Shown here one piece after another: positions 23,416 to 31,998 of a stretch of 36,696 bases of DNA (positions are counted from its first letter, which is position 1; every line of letters begins with the position of its first letter). The stretch spans positions 1 to 36,696 of the forward strand of contig JAGBSJ010000032.1 of assembly GCA_017631955.1 (NCBI GenBank), written 5' to 3'. The notes beneath the pieces were generated by a model. That model was not told where the DNA came from. It searched no databases and worked only from the letters and a program-made list of their open reading frames with translations. This DNA comes from Clostridia bacterium (GTDB taxonomy: Bacteria; Bacillota; Clostridia; Oscillospirales; Acutalibacteraceae). The translations under genes and the position numbers were made by a program.

Positions 23416-25086
23416 GTGAACATTGATAATCTTTGTATGAGCTGTATGAATGAGTTGTATGGCGAGAAACAGTGTCCGAAATGTGGGTATTACGTTGATT
23501 CTCCACAAATTTCACCTTATTTACCACTTAAAACACCAATAGGAAATAAATATATATTAGGTAAAGTTTTGTCCTCAAACAGTGAGGGCGCTACATATAT
23601 GGCGTATGACCTGGATAGAAATACTCCTGTTATTGTACGTGAGTTTTTACCTGAAAAATTTATTGAAAGAACTTTTGGTACATATGAAATAACAGTTAAA
23701 GAGCAGTGGCGTGATTATTACTACACATATCTTAAAAGATTCCTTGACTTGTGGCGTCAGTTAGCCAGAGTAAGAGGACTTTCGGCACTTGTTCCCGTTA
23801 TGGATATTGTTGAAGAAAATAATACTGCTTATGTAATTACAGAATATATTGAAAGCATTACTTTACGAGAATTCTTGCTTCGTAGCCAGACAGGGTATCT
23901 TAACTGGGAAAAAGCAAAAGTATTGTTTATGCCAGTTCTTTCAACGTTATCAACCCTTCATAAAATGGGGATTACTCATAATGGTATCAACCCCGATAAT
24001 CTTCTTATAGGTCGCGACGGTAAACTTCGTCTTTCGGGTTTCTCAATAGCAGAAGCGCGAATTGAGGGTAGCGAACTTTCACCTGAATTTTTTGAGTGTT
24101 ATACACCTATTGAACAATACGGTTACAACTATGAAAACGGTTGTTGGTCAGATGTTTATTCATTCTGTGCGGTTATTTACAGAGCACTTGTAGGTAGCGT
24201 TCCGCAAGATGCGGTTTCACGCTCAATGAACGACCAACTTATTATTCCTGCAAGATATGCCGAGATTATTCCTGTTTATGTAATCAACGCTCTTATGAAT
24301 GGTTTGCAGATTGACCCGCAAGACAGAACTCGTGATGTAGAAACACTTCGTGAAGAACTTTCGGCAACACCGGGTAATGTTGTTTCGTCTTTCTCAGGGG
24401 TGAATGTACCAAAAACTGAGAAAAAGCAACCTCAACCCGAAGCAGTAATTGTTGATGCAGATGAAAATTCAACAGGAAAAACTATTCTTATTGCCTTTCT
24501 TGTGTGCCTTGGTGTAGGACTTATAATTTTTGGCGGTTGGTTTTTATATGACAGAGTTTTGAAAGATTATGTTGATACATCGACTGAATCTACAACAGAA
24601 ACACCACAGAGTTATGAAGTGCCAAACTTTGTAAACAGCTCTTATGATATGGTGGCACAAAATCCAGTTCAGAATGACCGATTTACAATTAAGTCTGTAA
24701 TGGAATATAGCGCAGACGTTGAAAAGGGTTATATAATTTCTCAAAGTATTGAACCAGGTCAAATGGTAGCAGAGGGTACTGAAATTACATTCGTTGTAAG
24801 TAAAGGCCCTGAATATAAAATAATTCCATCAGTTAAAAATCTCTATGTTGATTTTGCAAAAGAGCAACTTGAAGAAGCTGGATTTGTGGTAAGTATTATC
24901 ACTAAAGATAATAATGGTGATTATGAAGAAGGAATTGTTGCTGAGGTTACACCTGAAGAGGGTGCAAGCCGTGTTAAAGGAACAACAGTTCACATTCAAG
25001 TTTACGGACCACCACCAAGTACAGAGCCACAAACAGAAGAAAGTACAACTTCAGGCGGATTATTCGGAATAGACTTTTTAGGTTAA
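23416..25086 (+). CDS. PASTA-domain membrane pseudokinase with zinc ribbon
   Basis: A 556-residue protein laid out like the PrkC/Stk1 receptor kinases. The N-terminus is a zinc ribbon (Cys7, 10, 20, 23). Residues about 44-315 form a protein-kinase fold, a membrane segment lies at about 355-377, and two PASTA repeats (about 400-464 and 466-530) sit outside and should bind muropeptides. The catalytic residues are gone. The VAIK Lys is Arg75, HRDxKPEN reads HNGINPDN (188-195), so the catalytic Asp is Gly190, and DFG reads GFS with metal Asp replaced by Gly208. The structural residues Asp246 (WSDVYSF) and Arg304 remain. Hence phosphotransfer is unlikely, and a scaffold or sensor role is inferred. 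AAAGGAGATG precedes the start. It stands alone. Confidence 0.9.
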   Translation: MNIDNLCMSCMNELYGEKQCPKCGYYVDSPQISPYLPLKTPIGNKYILGKVLSSNSEGATYMAYDLDRNTPVIVREFLPEKFIERTFGTYEITVKEQWRDYYYTYLKRFLDLWRQLARVRGLSALVPVMDIVEENNTAYVITEYIESITLREFLLRSQTGYLNWEKAKVLFMPVLSTLSTLHKMGITHNGINPDNLLIGRDGKLRLSGFSIAEARIEGSELSPEFFECYTPIEQYGYNYENGCWSDVYSFCAVIYRALVGSVPQDAVSRSMNDQLIIPARYAEIIPVYVINALMNGLQIDPQDRTRDVETLREELSATPGNVVSSFSGVNVPKTEKKQPQPEAVIVDADENSTGKTILIAFLVCLGVGLIIFGGWFLYDRVLKDYVDTSTESTTETPQSYEVPNFVNSSYDMVAQNPVQNDRFTIKSVMEYSADVEKGYIISQSIEPGQMVAEGTEITFVVSKGPEYKIIPSVKNLYVDFAKEQLEEAGFVVSIITKDNNGDYEEGIVAEVTPEEGASRVKGTTVHIQVYGPPPSTEPQTEESTTSGGLFGIDFLG

Positions 25087-25091
25087 ATAAA

Positions 25092-25121
25092 AAGGGGAGT
25101 CGATTGACTCCCCTTAATTTT
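25092..25121. terminator. Bidirectional terminator
   Basis: AAGGGGAGTC (25092-25101) pairs perfectly with GACTCCCCTT (25106-25115) over GATT. It lies between the converging pseudokinase and DUF5696 genes. Confidence 0.92.
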
Positions 25122-25131
25122 ATGCTTATAT

Positions 25132-27294
25132 TTAGATTTTCACACAGTCCATAGATGGAATTTTAATACCGTTTATTGTAATATCTTTGTCTGTGTAGTT
25201 AACATAAACTTTAATGCTATTATCGTATTCTGTGCAGTAAAGTCCGTTCTGCACTTTGTAATGAGATGTCATTCTTGACGCCTGAATATTGCCTAATGCA
25301 TCATTGATTTTTGTGTAATAATTAACCATATCGTTTATGTTGTTATCATAATAAAACTTTTTATCAGTTTCATTATCAAGTTGTGTGCAATACCAACGGG
25401 CACTTGGCAAACAACCGTATTCAACACATTTAAGGAATGCGGTTTTCATATCGTTATAAGAGTTTATGCCGTCAGAACTGTATGCAGAAATGCCGTGCAG
25501 TAACATCTGCATAAACGGAATACCAACATATGCCCCGTTTTCTTTGTTAGCAACAGGTGTTATGCTCAATTTTGTAACAATGTCCGCATTTTTTACAGAG
25601 TAAATGTTGCCTGTGTCAACCATAATCTGTTTTGATGTGGTAAGCACAGGTATCTGTGCAGAAATTTCTTTTTTGGCACTTACTCTTGAATAAAAATTAG
25701 AAGAGTAGTCAGAATAAAGTTCTGCACCAATATCATTAAAGGCATAACCGTCGAAATTCAAATCTGCTGAAGCATTAAGAATTTCTTCAACTCTATTTTC
25801 AAGTTTTGAAAGTTTAATAAATTCCTGTGCAGAAACAGGGTTAGGGAATCTGCCGTCATATTTTACCTTGTATTTTGAACCGTCAACTGATTTGGCACCT
25901 TTGCCGTTGTAGTCATAAGTGAGCAAATCTGTTTCAATAAACAATAAGAATTTCTGACTATTAAGGTAGTTGTATAATGCATTATAGTCCTTTTCTTTAC
26001 CTAATTTCTTACTAAAATCGCCTAATGCATCACTACTACCATTGTTGGCATTATCATAAAGTCCATTATATCGAAGATAAATATTGTTAACGCCTTTTGC
26101 TTTAAGAAGTGTGACAAGTGAAAGTGTCTGTTCATAACTTGAAAGAACAGAATATTTTCCCTTACTGTTTTTATAGCCACCCTGAACAGAAACTATCAAC
26201 GGAATGTTTTTTGTTTCTACTGATAATTTTTTTGTAGAAAGAACAGAGTTCCTAATCAGATTTTCACGACAAGCGGTGGCCATACCTGAATATGTTGCCG
26301 ATTTTCCGGAAAGAAAACGATAACACAAAATAATTTCATTCTGGTATTTGTAACCGTATGTCTTTTTAATTCGGTTGCCGTCTTCACTGAGAATTTCTGT
26401 AGTGTTAAAAGATGCATAAACATTGTTAAGTGAGTTTTCGCTATTTTTGTTAGCGTGAATTTCCGCAATAGAATCGCCTTGTTCAATAATGCAAAGGAAT
26501 GCGCCGTTACCGCGTTTCATACCGAAAGCACCAACAAGACAACCGTTTTCATATACAGAAAGATTAACGGGCTCAAATTCTGCATCCTTAATGCCTGTCA
26601 TAATAAGAGCACCACTGCCGTCAGGTACAAAAATATAATCTTCTGCACCGCTTTGTTCATAAGAACCGAAATCTTTCATAAGTCGAACTTCTTCAAGGTA
26701 AACGCCTTTAGGAAGTTTTAAGTTGTTCATACTTACATTCACATAGAAAGAACCGTCACGAAGAGTGTAAAGTACCGATAAATCCGCACGGATTTGCTCG
26801 TCTTTTAATGTGCTTATGTCCGCCTTGCCTGTTTCTGCATCAAGTGAAATAGAATACTTGACAAGTACACCGTCTTCACCTGCGTTGTATGAATAGTTTC
26901 CGAATGCAACAGAATTTTCTTGTGAGTTAAGAACGTAAATTGTTTCGTCACCATTTGAAAGCACAATTTCTAATGGTGAAGAGAGAATCTGTTTATTAAC
27001 TGAAATTTGTGGAAGTGTTGTCCATAAATTCCCCGAGTTAGTGTCGCGTATTGCAACTGTGCAGGTTTTCTCATCAAAAAGCATTTCTATAAGACCTGAT
27101 TTGCAAACGGATTTATATGAACTTTCAACACTTGTGTGCAAAGCGTCATCACTATATTGTGATGAAACCACGTTTAGTTCTTTGAAACGAATAGTCTTTG
27201 TAGTTATATCACCACCACAAGCTGAAAAAAGAATTGTGATAGTAGCAATAACCGCTATTAATTTAATTATAATTGAAAAGGATTTTTTCTTCAT
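25132..27294 (-). CDS. DUF5696 lipoprotein
   Basis: A 720-residue secreted lipoprotein. Basic N-terminus MKKKS, hydrophobic core, and lipobox LFSAC with Cys26. Residues after about 45 match the DUF5696 pattern (CTVAIRDTNSGNLWTTLP, then EVRLMKDFGSYEQSGAEDYIFVPDGSGALI). The C-terminal half has the look of a TIM-barrel-like glycoside hydrolase relative (NNIYLRYNGLYDNANNG, NFDGYAFNDIGAELYSD) and ends in a small beta domain. Function is unknown; members of this family are often found with carbohydrate uptake genes, which are absent here. Leftward and single, between the spoIIA operon's terminator and the shared terminator at its end. Confidence 0.82.
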   Translation of the reverse strand: MKKKSFSIIIKLIAVIATITILFSACGGDITTKTIRFKELNVVSSQYSDDALHTSVESSYKSVCKSGLIEMLFDEKTCTVAIRDTNSGNLWTTLPQISVNKQILSSPLEIVLSNGDETIYVLNSQENSVAFGNYSYNAGEDGVLVKYSISLDAETGKADISTLKDEQIRADLSVLYTLRDGSFYVNVSMNNLKLPKGVYLEEVRLMKDFGSYEQSGAEDYIFVPDGSGALIMTGIKDAEFEPVNLSVYENGCLVGAFGMKRGNGAFLCIIEQGDSIAEIHANKNSENSLNNVYASFNTTEILSEDGNRIKKTYGYKYQNEIILCYRFLSGKSATYSGMATACRENLIRNSVLSTKKLSVETKNIPLIVSVQGGYKNSKGKYSVLSSYEQTLSLVTLLKAKGVNNIYLRYNGLYDNANNGSSDALGDFSKKLGKEKDYNALYNYLNSQKFLLFIETDLLTYDYNGKGAKSVDGSKYKVKYDGRFPNPVSAQEFIKLSKLENRVEEILNASADLNFDGYAFNDIGAELYSDYSSNFYSRVSAKKEISAQIPVLTTSKQIMVDTGNIYSVKNADIVTKLSITPVANKENGAYVGIPFMQMLLHGISAYSSDGINSYNDMKTAFLKCVEYGCLPSARWYCTQLDNETDKKFYYDNNINDMVNYYTKINDALGNIQASRMTSHYKVQNGLYCTEYDNSIKVYVNYTDKDITINGIKIPSMDCVKI

Positions 27295-27313
27295 AAATAA
27301 TACTCCGAATCAC

Positions 27314-27360
27314 AAAAAATATGATAGAACATATATAACTTATACATTCTATCATATTTT
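27314..27360 (-). terminator. Terminator of the spoIIA operon
   Basis: AAAATATGATAGAA and TTCTATCATATTTT (27316-27329 and 27347-27360) are a perfect 14-bp inverted repeat, and on the minus strand the second arm runs into a T-tract. It lies 20 bases after the sigF stop. Confidence 0.85.
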
Positions 27361-27379
27361 ACAGAAAATATCAAATTTT

Positions 27380-28030
27380 TCATCCGGTAAGTTTTTTTCG
27401 CATATCTGAAAGTATTATTTTTTCTCTTCGTGATACCTGAACTTGTGATATGCCGAGTATTTCTGCCGTTTTTGATTGAGTTAGTTCATCAAAAAAACGA
27501 AGTCGGATTAAGTTTCTGTCATTTTCGGGTAGTTCATCAATAATTTTATTGATTGAAAGTCGATTATCAATAGGTGAGTATTCGTCTTCACCGGGAATAT
27601 CAATCTGTTTTTCGTTATCGTCTTCTGCCGTTAATGAGATAACTGGTTGAGAAATACAATAAAGTTGAGTTGCTTCGTGAATATCAATGTTCATTTTTTC
27701 TGCAAGTTCTGAAATTGTTGGCTCAACACCATTTTCCTTTTGAAACTGTTCTTTAAAAAGCAAAAGTATTCTCGCTTTTTCTTTAAGTGACCGGCTGACT
27801 TTTACGGTGCCACCATCACGAAAAATCCGTTTAATTTCACCTAAAATTGAGGGGACAGCATAAGTTGAAAATGCAAATCCAAGATTTTCATCATAACGGT
27901 CTGCTGCTTTGATAAGTCCAATGCAACCTGAAGAATACAAATCTTCATAGTCCACGCCCTTGCCTAAAAATCGTGAAGCACAACTGCCAACAAGACCAAG
28001 ATTGTTAAGAATTAATTCGTCACGTGTCAT
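27380..28030 (-). CDS. sigF: Sporulation sigma factor F
   Basis: A 216-residue sigma-70-family factor and third gene of spoIIA; sigma F directs the first forespore genes. Region 2 has DLYSSGCIGLIKAADRYD and FSTYAVPSILGEIKR (the core-binding and -10 helix), region 3 has SRSLKEKARI, and region 4 ends with TAEILGISQVQVSRREK, close to Bacillus SigF. I place the start at ATG 28030, which overlaps the spoIIAB stop as ATGA; an in-frame ATG at 28057 lies inside spoIIAB. Sigma B could look similar, but the spoIIAA motif and gene order point to the sporulation operon. Confidence 0.93.
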   Translation of the reverse strand: MTRDELILNNLGLVGSCASRFLGKGVDYEDLYSSGCIGLIKAADRYDENLGFAFSTYAVPSILGEIKRIFRDGGTVKVSRSLKEKARILLLFKEQFQKENGVEPTISELAEKMNIDIHEATQLYCISQPVISLTAEDDNEKQIDIPGEDEYSPIDNRLSINKIIDELPENDRNLIRLRFFDELTQSKTAEILGISQVQVSRREKIILSDMRKKLTG

Positions 28031-28458
28031 TTTGTACGTCCGTGAATTCTTTTGCAAAGTGTAACAGTAGTACCAAATCCCACTTTCGAACGGACTGTAA
28101 GCTTGTCCGTAAAACTTTCCATAACAGAAAAACCAAGTCCTGCACGGTCACCACCAAGTGTTGTAAAAAGTGGCTCACGGGCTTTTTTTATATCACTTAT
28201 ACCGCAACCCTTGTCCCGAATTGTAACAACTACTTTTGAATCATCGTGGATTTTAACTGTTATGTAGATTTTGCCCAAACAGTTTTTGTAACCATGAACA
28301 ATACAGTTTGTAACCGCTTCACTTACCGCAGTTTTAATATCGTTGATTTCTTCAAGAGTAGGGTCAAGTTGTGCCGAAAATGTGGCAACAGTAGCCCTTG
28401 CAAAACTTTCATTTACTGAACGACTGTCAACAGTCATTTTAAATTCATTTATAATCAT
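28027..28458 (-). CDS. spoIIAB: Anti-sigma F factor and kinase SpoIIAB
   Basis: A 143-residue GHKL-type serine kinase that holds sigma F inactive and phosphorylates SpoIIAA. VNESFARATVATF (residues 14-26) and AVSEAVTNCIVHGY (43-56, with the N-box Asn) are SpoIIAB hallmarks; the ATP-lid boxes are DKGCGI (81-86) and DRAGLGFSVME (about 103-113). The start shares one base with the spoIIAA stop (TAATG) and the end overlaps sigF (ATGA), so the three are translationally coupled. Confidence 0.95.
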   Translation of the reverse strand: MIINEFKMTVDSRSVNESFARATVATFSAQLDPTLEEINDIKTAVSEAVTNCIVHGYKNCLGKIYITVKIHDDSKVVVTIRDKGCGISDIKKAREPLFTTLGGDRAGLGFSVMESFTDKLTVRSKVGFGTTVTLCKRIHGRTK

Positions 28459-28775
28459 TATTTCACTCCTTTACTAATATTGGCAATACGGTCAAGTCCT
28501 GCAAGTCGCATTACTTTATATGAATTGCTTGAAAGACCTGTGACTTCAAGTTTTCCGTTGAATTCTGAAAGCAATTTGTATCTGCCCATAACAAGCCCTA
28601 TTCCTGAACTGTCCATGAATGTTACATCAGTAAAATCAAGAATAACTTTTTGAGGGCGACAGTTTTCAATTCGGTCATCAATATCTAGTCGAATAGGCAA
28701 TGTGGTGTGGTGGTCTATTTCTCCATTTAATTGGCAGTAAAGAGTTTCACCGTCAAATTGGATTTTAACGCTCAT
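28458..28775 (-). CDS. spoIIAA: Anti-anti-sigma factor SpoIIAA
   Basis: A 105-residue STAS-domain protein, first gene of spoIIA; unphosphorylated, it frees sigma F by binding SpoIIAB. The motif FMDSSGIGLVMGRYK (52-66) is almost the Bacillus one and includes the Ser that SpoIIAB phosphorylates. ATG 28775 is chosen because AAAGGAGTG lies just upstream. In Bacillus this operon is driven by sigma H and Spo0A. I looked in the 28776-28960 region for TGTCGAA-type Spo0A boxes and found no convincing one. Confidence 0.95.
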   Translation of the reverse strand: MSVKIQFDGETLYCQLNGEIDHHTTLPIRLDIDDRIENCRPQKVILDFTDVTFMDSSGIGLVMGRYKLLSEFNGKLEVTGLSSNSYKVMRLAGLDRIANISKGVK

Positions 28776-28898
28776 GTTTTTCACTCCTTTTTTAATATTG
28801 TAAACTTTGCAAAATGAATAAACTGTCACATTTAATCCGTTATAAAATAAATATTTGATAAAATTTGGTAAAAAATGGCATAAATATTGCAAAATCTG

Positions 28899-28927
28899 TT
28901 GACAAAATGAAACATTTGTATTATAAT
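28899..28927 (+). promoter_or_regulatory. Consensus promoter of the DUF6514 gene
   Basis: TTGACA (28899-28904) and TATAAT (28922-28927), both perfect, 17-base spacer. It lies in the region divergent from spoIIAA. Confidence 0.9.
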
Positions 28928-28959
28928 TGCTACAGAATTAAGGGCGAGAGGTATCTTTT

Positions 28960-29178
28960 ATGAGGTATGAAATTTTTGGACATTCCGTAAATATTGATGG
29001 GGAAGAAATCACTACATATGGAATTGTTTGTTATGTTGACAATACAGAAGCGGTCAGAGTGTATGATGTGTCAACGGATTTTAATTCTTTATCAAAACTT
29101 ATTGAGTCGGCAAATGCAAGTCACCTTGACCCTTTAAAATTGGGTCAAACACTTGAAAAATATTTTAATGAACACTAA
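28960..29178 (+). CDS. DUF6514 family protein
   Basis: A 72-residue protein of the DUF6514 family, common and unstudied in Clostridia. It shows the usual ITTYGIVCY in the N-terminal strand, DVSTDFNSLSKLIESAN in the middle and a helix LGQTLEKYF at the end. GAGAGG supports the start. It has its own consensus promoter and a perfect terminator, so it is probably strongly expressed. It faces away from the spoIIA operon, and a link to sporulation is possible but unproven. Confidence 0.8.
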   Translation: MRYEIFGHSVNIDGEEITTYGIVCYVDNTEAVRVYDVSTDFNSLSKLIESANASHLDPLKLGQTLEKYFNEH

Positions 29179-29220
29179 AAAGTAAACGGTAAGGTCGGTT
29201 GACTTTACCGTTTACTTTTT
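29177..29220 (+). terminator. Strong terminator after DUF6514
   Basis: A 20-bp stem (29177-29196 with 29201-29220), one G-U pair, GGTT loop, and T-run. It starts inside the stop codon of the gene. Confidence 0.95.
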
Positions 29221-29267
29221 ATATTGCAACATCTTGTTATTTTTTTAACAATTTTTACTCTAATTCC

Positions 29268-29296
29268 TTGACATAAACTTTTAATTTTTATATACT
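29268..29296 (+). promoter_or_regulatory. Promoter of the OYE-type reductase
   Basis: TTGACA (29268-29273) and TATACT (29291-29296), 17-base spacer, 43 bases before the start codon. Confidence 0.85.
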
Positions 29297-29339
29297 TATT
29301 GTGTATGAAAAATAAACCTTAAAGAAGGAAGTGTTTTTA

Positions 29340-31403
29340 ATGGACCAGAAGTATGAAGCATTGTTTACTCCTTGGAAAATCGGTAACGTTGAAATTAAAA
29401 ACAGAATAGTTATGTGCCCAATGGGTGGCACATCACTTTTCGGTTGGTTTGAGCTCGGCGGTTGTCATTTTGATAAGGAAGCAGCAAAACTCTTTATCGA
29501 AAGAGCAAACAACAATGTTGGTCTTATTATCCCTGGTATCGCTCCTCTTCGTGATACATTCTGGGGCAAATGGCTTTGGCAGAATCCAAAAATGTTTGAA
29601 GAACTTAAAGAATTTATGGATGAAATCCATAAAACAGGCGCAAAACTCTTTATTCAGCTTACAGCAGGTATGGGTAGAAGCTGGGCTATTACAGAACTTG
29701 TAGCACCACTTCACAGAAATAAGTTCACTCGTGCACTTGTAAAACCAATTCTTGATACATCTCATGAATTAGCTTCACCTAGCCCACAACCAGCTCGTTG
29801 GGCTCCTGATATTATTTGTCCTGAAATGACAAAAGAACAGATTCACGAAATTATTGAAGCATTCGCAAAAACTGCAAAACTCTGCCGTGATGCAGGTGTT
29901 GATGGTGTTGAAGTTCACGCTGTTCACGAAGGTTATCTTCTTGACCAGTTTGCTATTGAATTCTTTAATAAGCGTACTGATGAATACGGCGGAAGCTTTG
30001 AAAACAGATATCGTTTTGCAACAGAAGTTGTTAAAGCAATCAAAGGTGCTTGTGGCGACGATTTCCCTGTATCTCTTCGTTACTCAGTTGAGTCAAAAAT
30101 GAAGGGCTTCTGCGAAGGTGCTATGCCTGGCGAAGAATATACAGAAGTTGGTCGTGGAATGGCCGAATCAGAAAAAGCAGCAAAATACTTGCAGGATGCA
30201 GGTTACGATATGCTTAATGCTGATAATGGTACATATGACTCTTGGTATTGGGCACATCCACCAATGTATATGCCACAGAACTGTAACCTTGAAGATGTAG
30301 CACACATCAAGAAATTCGTTGATATTCCTGTTGTTTGTGCAGGTAGAATGGAACCTGATGCAGGTGCTCAGGCAGTTGCAGAGGGAAAAATCGATGGTGT
30401 TGGTGTTGCTCGTCAGTTCCTTGCAGACCCTGAATGGATTACAAAGATTATTGAAGACCGCCTTGAAGACATCAAACCATGTATTTGTTGTCATGCAGGT
30501 TGCTTCAATTTCTCATCATCAAAAGGTCATGCAAATACTCAGGACCTTTTTGATACAATGGGACTTTCTCGTTGTGCTATTAACCCTAAGACAATGCAGT
30601 CAAAGAAATATAAGATTGAACCTGCAAAGAAATCAAAGAAGATTGCCGTTATCGGTGGCGGTATCGGCGGTATGGAAGCTGCTATGGTTTGCGCACAACG
30701 CGGACATAAAGTTGACCTTTACGAAAAGAGCGACAAGCTCGGTGGTGTATTTATTGCTGCTGCAGCTCCATCATATAAAGAAAAAGACCGTGACCTTATT
30801 GCATGGTATAATCGTGAAATCACTCGTTACGATGCAATCACAGTTCATATGAATACAGAAGTTAAAGATATTGCAACACTTGATGCTGACGAAATAATCG
30901 TTGCAACAGGTGCGGTTGCTAACACAATCCCAGTTAAGGGTGCAGACAAAGCAATTGAAGCAGTTGACTTCCTTCTTGATAACTCACTTGCAGGTGATAA
31001 TGTTGTAGTTGTTGGTGGTGGTCTTACAGGTTGTGAAATCGCGTATGAGCTTTACCTTCAGGGCAAGAAACCTGTAATCGTTGAAATGCAGGATGACCTT
31101 GTTACAACTCCTGGTGTTGCACTTGCTAACACAAGTTATCTTCGTGATTTCTTCAAGACAAATAAAGTTCCTGTATATCTTGAAAGCAGAACAACAGAAA
31201 TCCGTGAAGATGGCGTTACAATCGCAACTAAAGATGGTAAAACAATCGATGTACCTGCTGATACAGTTATTCTTTCAGTTGGTTACAAACCAGCTCCAAT
31301 CGCTCAGAAGAGCAAGAAAGTACACGTTATCGGCGATGCTAACAAAGTTGGTAACCTTCGTACAGTTATCTGGGGCGCTTGGGACGTTGCAATGAAGTTA
31401 TAA
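29340..31403 (+). CDS. FAD/FMN iron-sulfur 2,4-dienoyl-CoA reductase-type oxidoreductase
   Basis: A 687-residue Old Yellow Enzyme-family reductase with three parts. Residues 1-370 form the FMN TIM barrel (WKIGNVEIKNRIVMCPM, catalytic EVHAVHEGYLLDQF at 191-204, then DEYGGSFENR). Cys381, 384, 388 and 412 bind a [4Fe-4S] cluster. From about 433 comes an FAD/NAD(P) domain (KIAVIGGGIGGMEAA, VVVVGGGLTGCEIAY). Family members reduce C=C bonds in enoates, dienoyl-CoA or bile acids (BaiCD/BaiH type). The ATG at 29340 is preferred over the GTG at 29331 for its spacing to AAGAAGGAAG. Codons are strongly biased (CTT, CGT, GCA, GTT), suggesting high expression. Monocistronic. Confidence 0.93.
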   Translation: MDQKYEALFTPWKIGNVEIKNRIVMCPMGGTSLFGWFELGGCHFDKEAAKLFIERANNNVGLIIPGIAPLRDTFWGKWLWQNPKMFEELKEFMDEIHKTGAKLFIQLTAGMGRSWAITELVAPLHRNKFTRALVKPILDTSHELASPSPQPARWAPDIICPEMTKEQIHEIIEAFAKTAKLCRDAGVDGVEVHAVHEGYLLDQFAIEFFNKRTDEYGGSFENRYRFATEVVKAIKGACGDDFPVSLRYSVESKMKGFCEGAMPGEEYTEVGRGMAESEKAAKYLQDAGYDMLNADNGTYDSWYWAHPPMYMPQNCNLEDVAHIKKFVDIPVVCAGRMEPDAGAQAVAEGKIDGVGVARQFLADPEWITKIIEDRLEDIKPCICCHAGCFNFSSSKGHANTQDLFDTMGLSRCAINPKTMQSKKYKIEPAKKSKKIAVIGGGIGGMEAAMVCAQRGHKVDLYEKSDKLGGVFIAAAAPSYKEKDRDLIAWYNREITRYDAITVHMNTEVKDIATLDADEIIVATGAVANTIPVKGADKAIEAVDFLLDNSLAGDNVVVVGGGLTGCEIAYELYLQGKKPVIVEMQDDLVTTPGVALANTSYLRDFFKTNKVPVYLESRTTEIREDGVTIATKDGKTIDVPADTVILSVGYKPAPIAQKSKKVHVIGDANKVGNLRTVIWGAWDVAMKL

Positions 31404-31423
31404 TTTAAAATGAATATGAAATT

Positions 31424-31450
31424 GAGGAGAGTGCAAGCTCTCCTCTTTTT
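31424..31450 (+). terminator. Terminator of the OYE gene
   Basis: GAGGAGAG (31424-31431) pairs with CTCTCCTC (31438-31445) over TGCAAG, followed by TTTTT. Confidence 0.9.
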
Positions 31451-31504
31451 ATTAATTCACTTTCAAACAAGATATAACATATATTGAAATTGGGGGTGAA
31501 TAAT

Positions 31505-31900
31505 ATGTGTAATTGCAGAAATAATTGCACAAGCATTGCAATTGTAGCAAGTATAATCATAGGTATTATAACTGCATTTCTTCGTATAACTGGAGTTATA
31601 ACAGTAACACCTGCATTCTTGTGGGTAGTTTTCGGTATAGCTGTAGTTTATCTTGCAGTAGTTCTTGCAACAACTGCAATAGTAGAAAGTGAAGATACAG
31701 GTAAATGCGTTTGTCCTACACTGTCGGTTTTGTTGATAGGTATTCTTGGTACAATACTTTTATCGGTAGTTCTTTTAGCAATAACTTTTGTTACAACAAG
31801 TATTGTGGGTGCAATAGTAACTGGCTTGTTACTTCTTTTCTTCTCTCTTACTATTGGAGCAACCGCATGTCTTGCTAAATGCTTAGCAAAGTGTAACTAA
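31505..31900 (+). CDS. Small Cys-rich membrane protein
   Basis: A 131-residue membrane protein. It starts MCNCRNNCTS with three Cys in eight residues, then has four hydrophobic segments: about 10-28, 35-56, 72-95 and 96-118. Further Cys pairs appear between helices 2 and 3 (CVCP) and at the C-terminus (CLAKCLAKC). GGGGGTGAA before ATG 31505 decides the start over an upstream in-frame ATG. I have seen similar sequences in gut Clostridia without a known function. The Cys groups could bind metal or form disulfides; this is inference. It has its own terminator. Confidence 0.65.
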   Translation: MCNCRNNCTSIAIVASIIIGIITAFLRITGVITVTPAFLWVVFGIAVVYLAVVLATTAIVESEDTGKCVCPTLSVLLIGILGTILLSVVLLAITFVTTSIVGAIVTGLLLLFFSLTIGATACLAKCLAKCN

Positions 31901-31909
31901 ACAATAACG

Positions 31910-31945
31910 AAAACGGCTTAGATTTAATTCTAAGCCGTTTTTGTT
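31910..31945 (+). terminator. Strong terminator
   Basis: AAAACGGCTTAGA (31910-31922) pairs perfectly with TCTAAGCCGTTTT (31929-31941), then TTG. Confidence 0.92.
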
Positions 31946-31972
31946 GTATAAATGTAAAAAGTATTGTATAAT
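31944..31972 (+). promoter_or_regulatory. Promoter of the radical SAM gene
   Basis: TTGTAT (31944-31949) and TATAAT (31967-31972), spacer 17, right after the terminator. Confidence 0.7.
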
Positions 31973-31998
31973 AAATGAAAATCATTTGGAGGTGCTGT

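Noticed and set aside
27380-28775. rsbV-rsbW-sigB stress operon
   Set aside because: The FMDSSGIGLVMGRYK motif, SpoIIAB hallmark segments and gene order fit spoIIA better.
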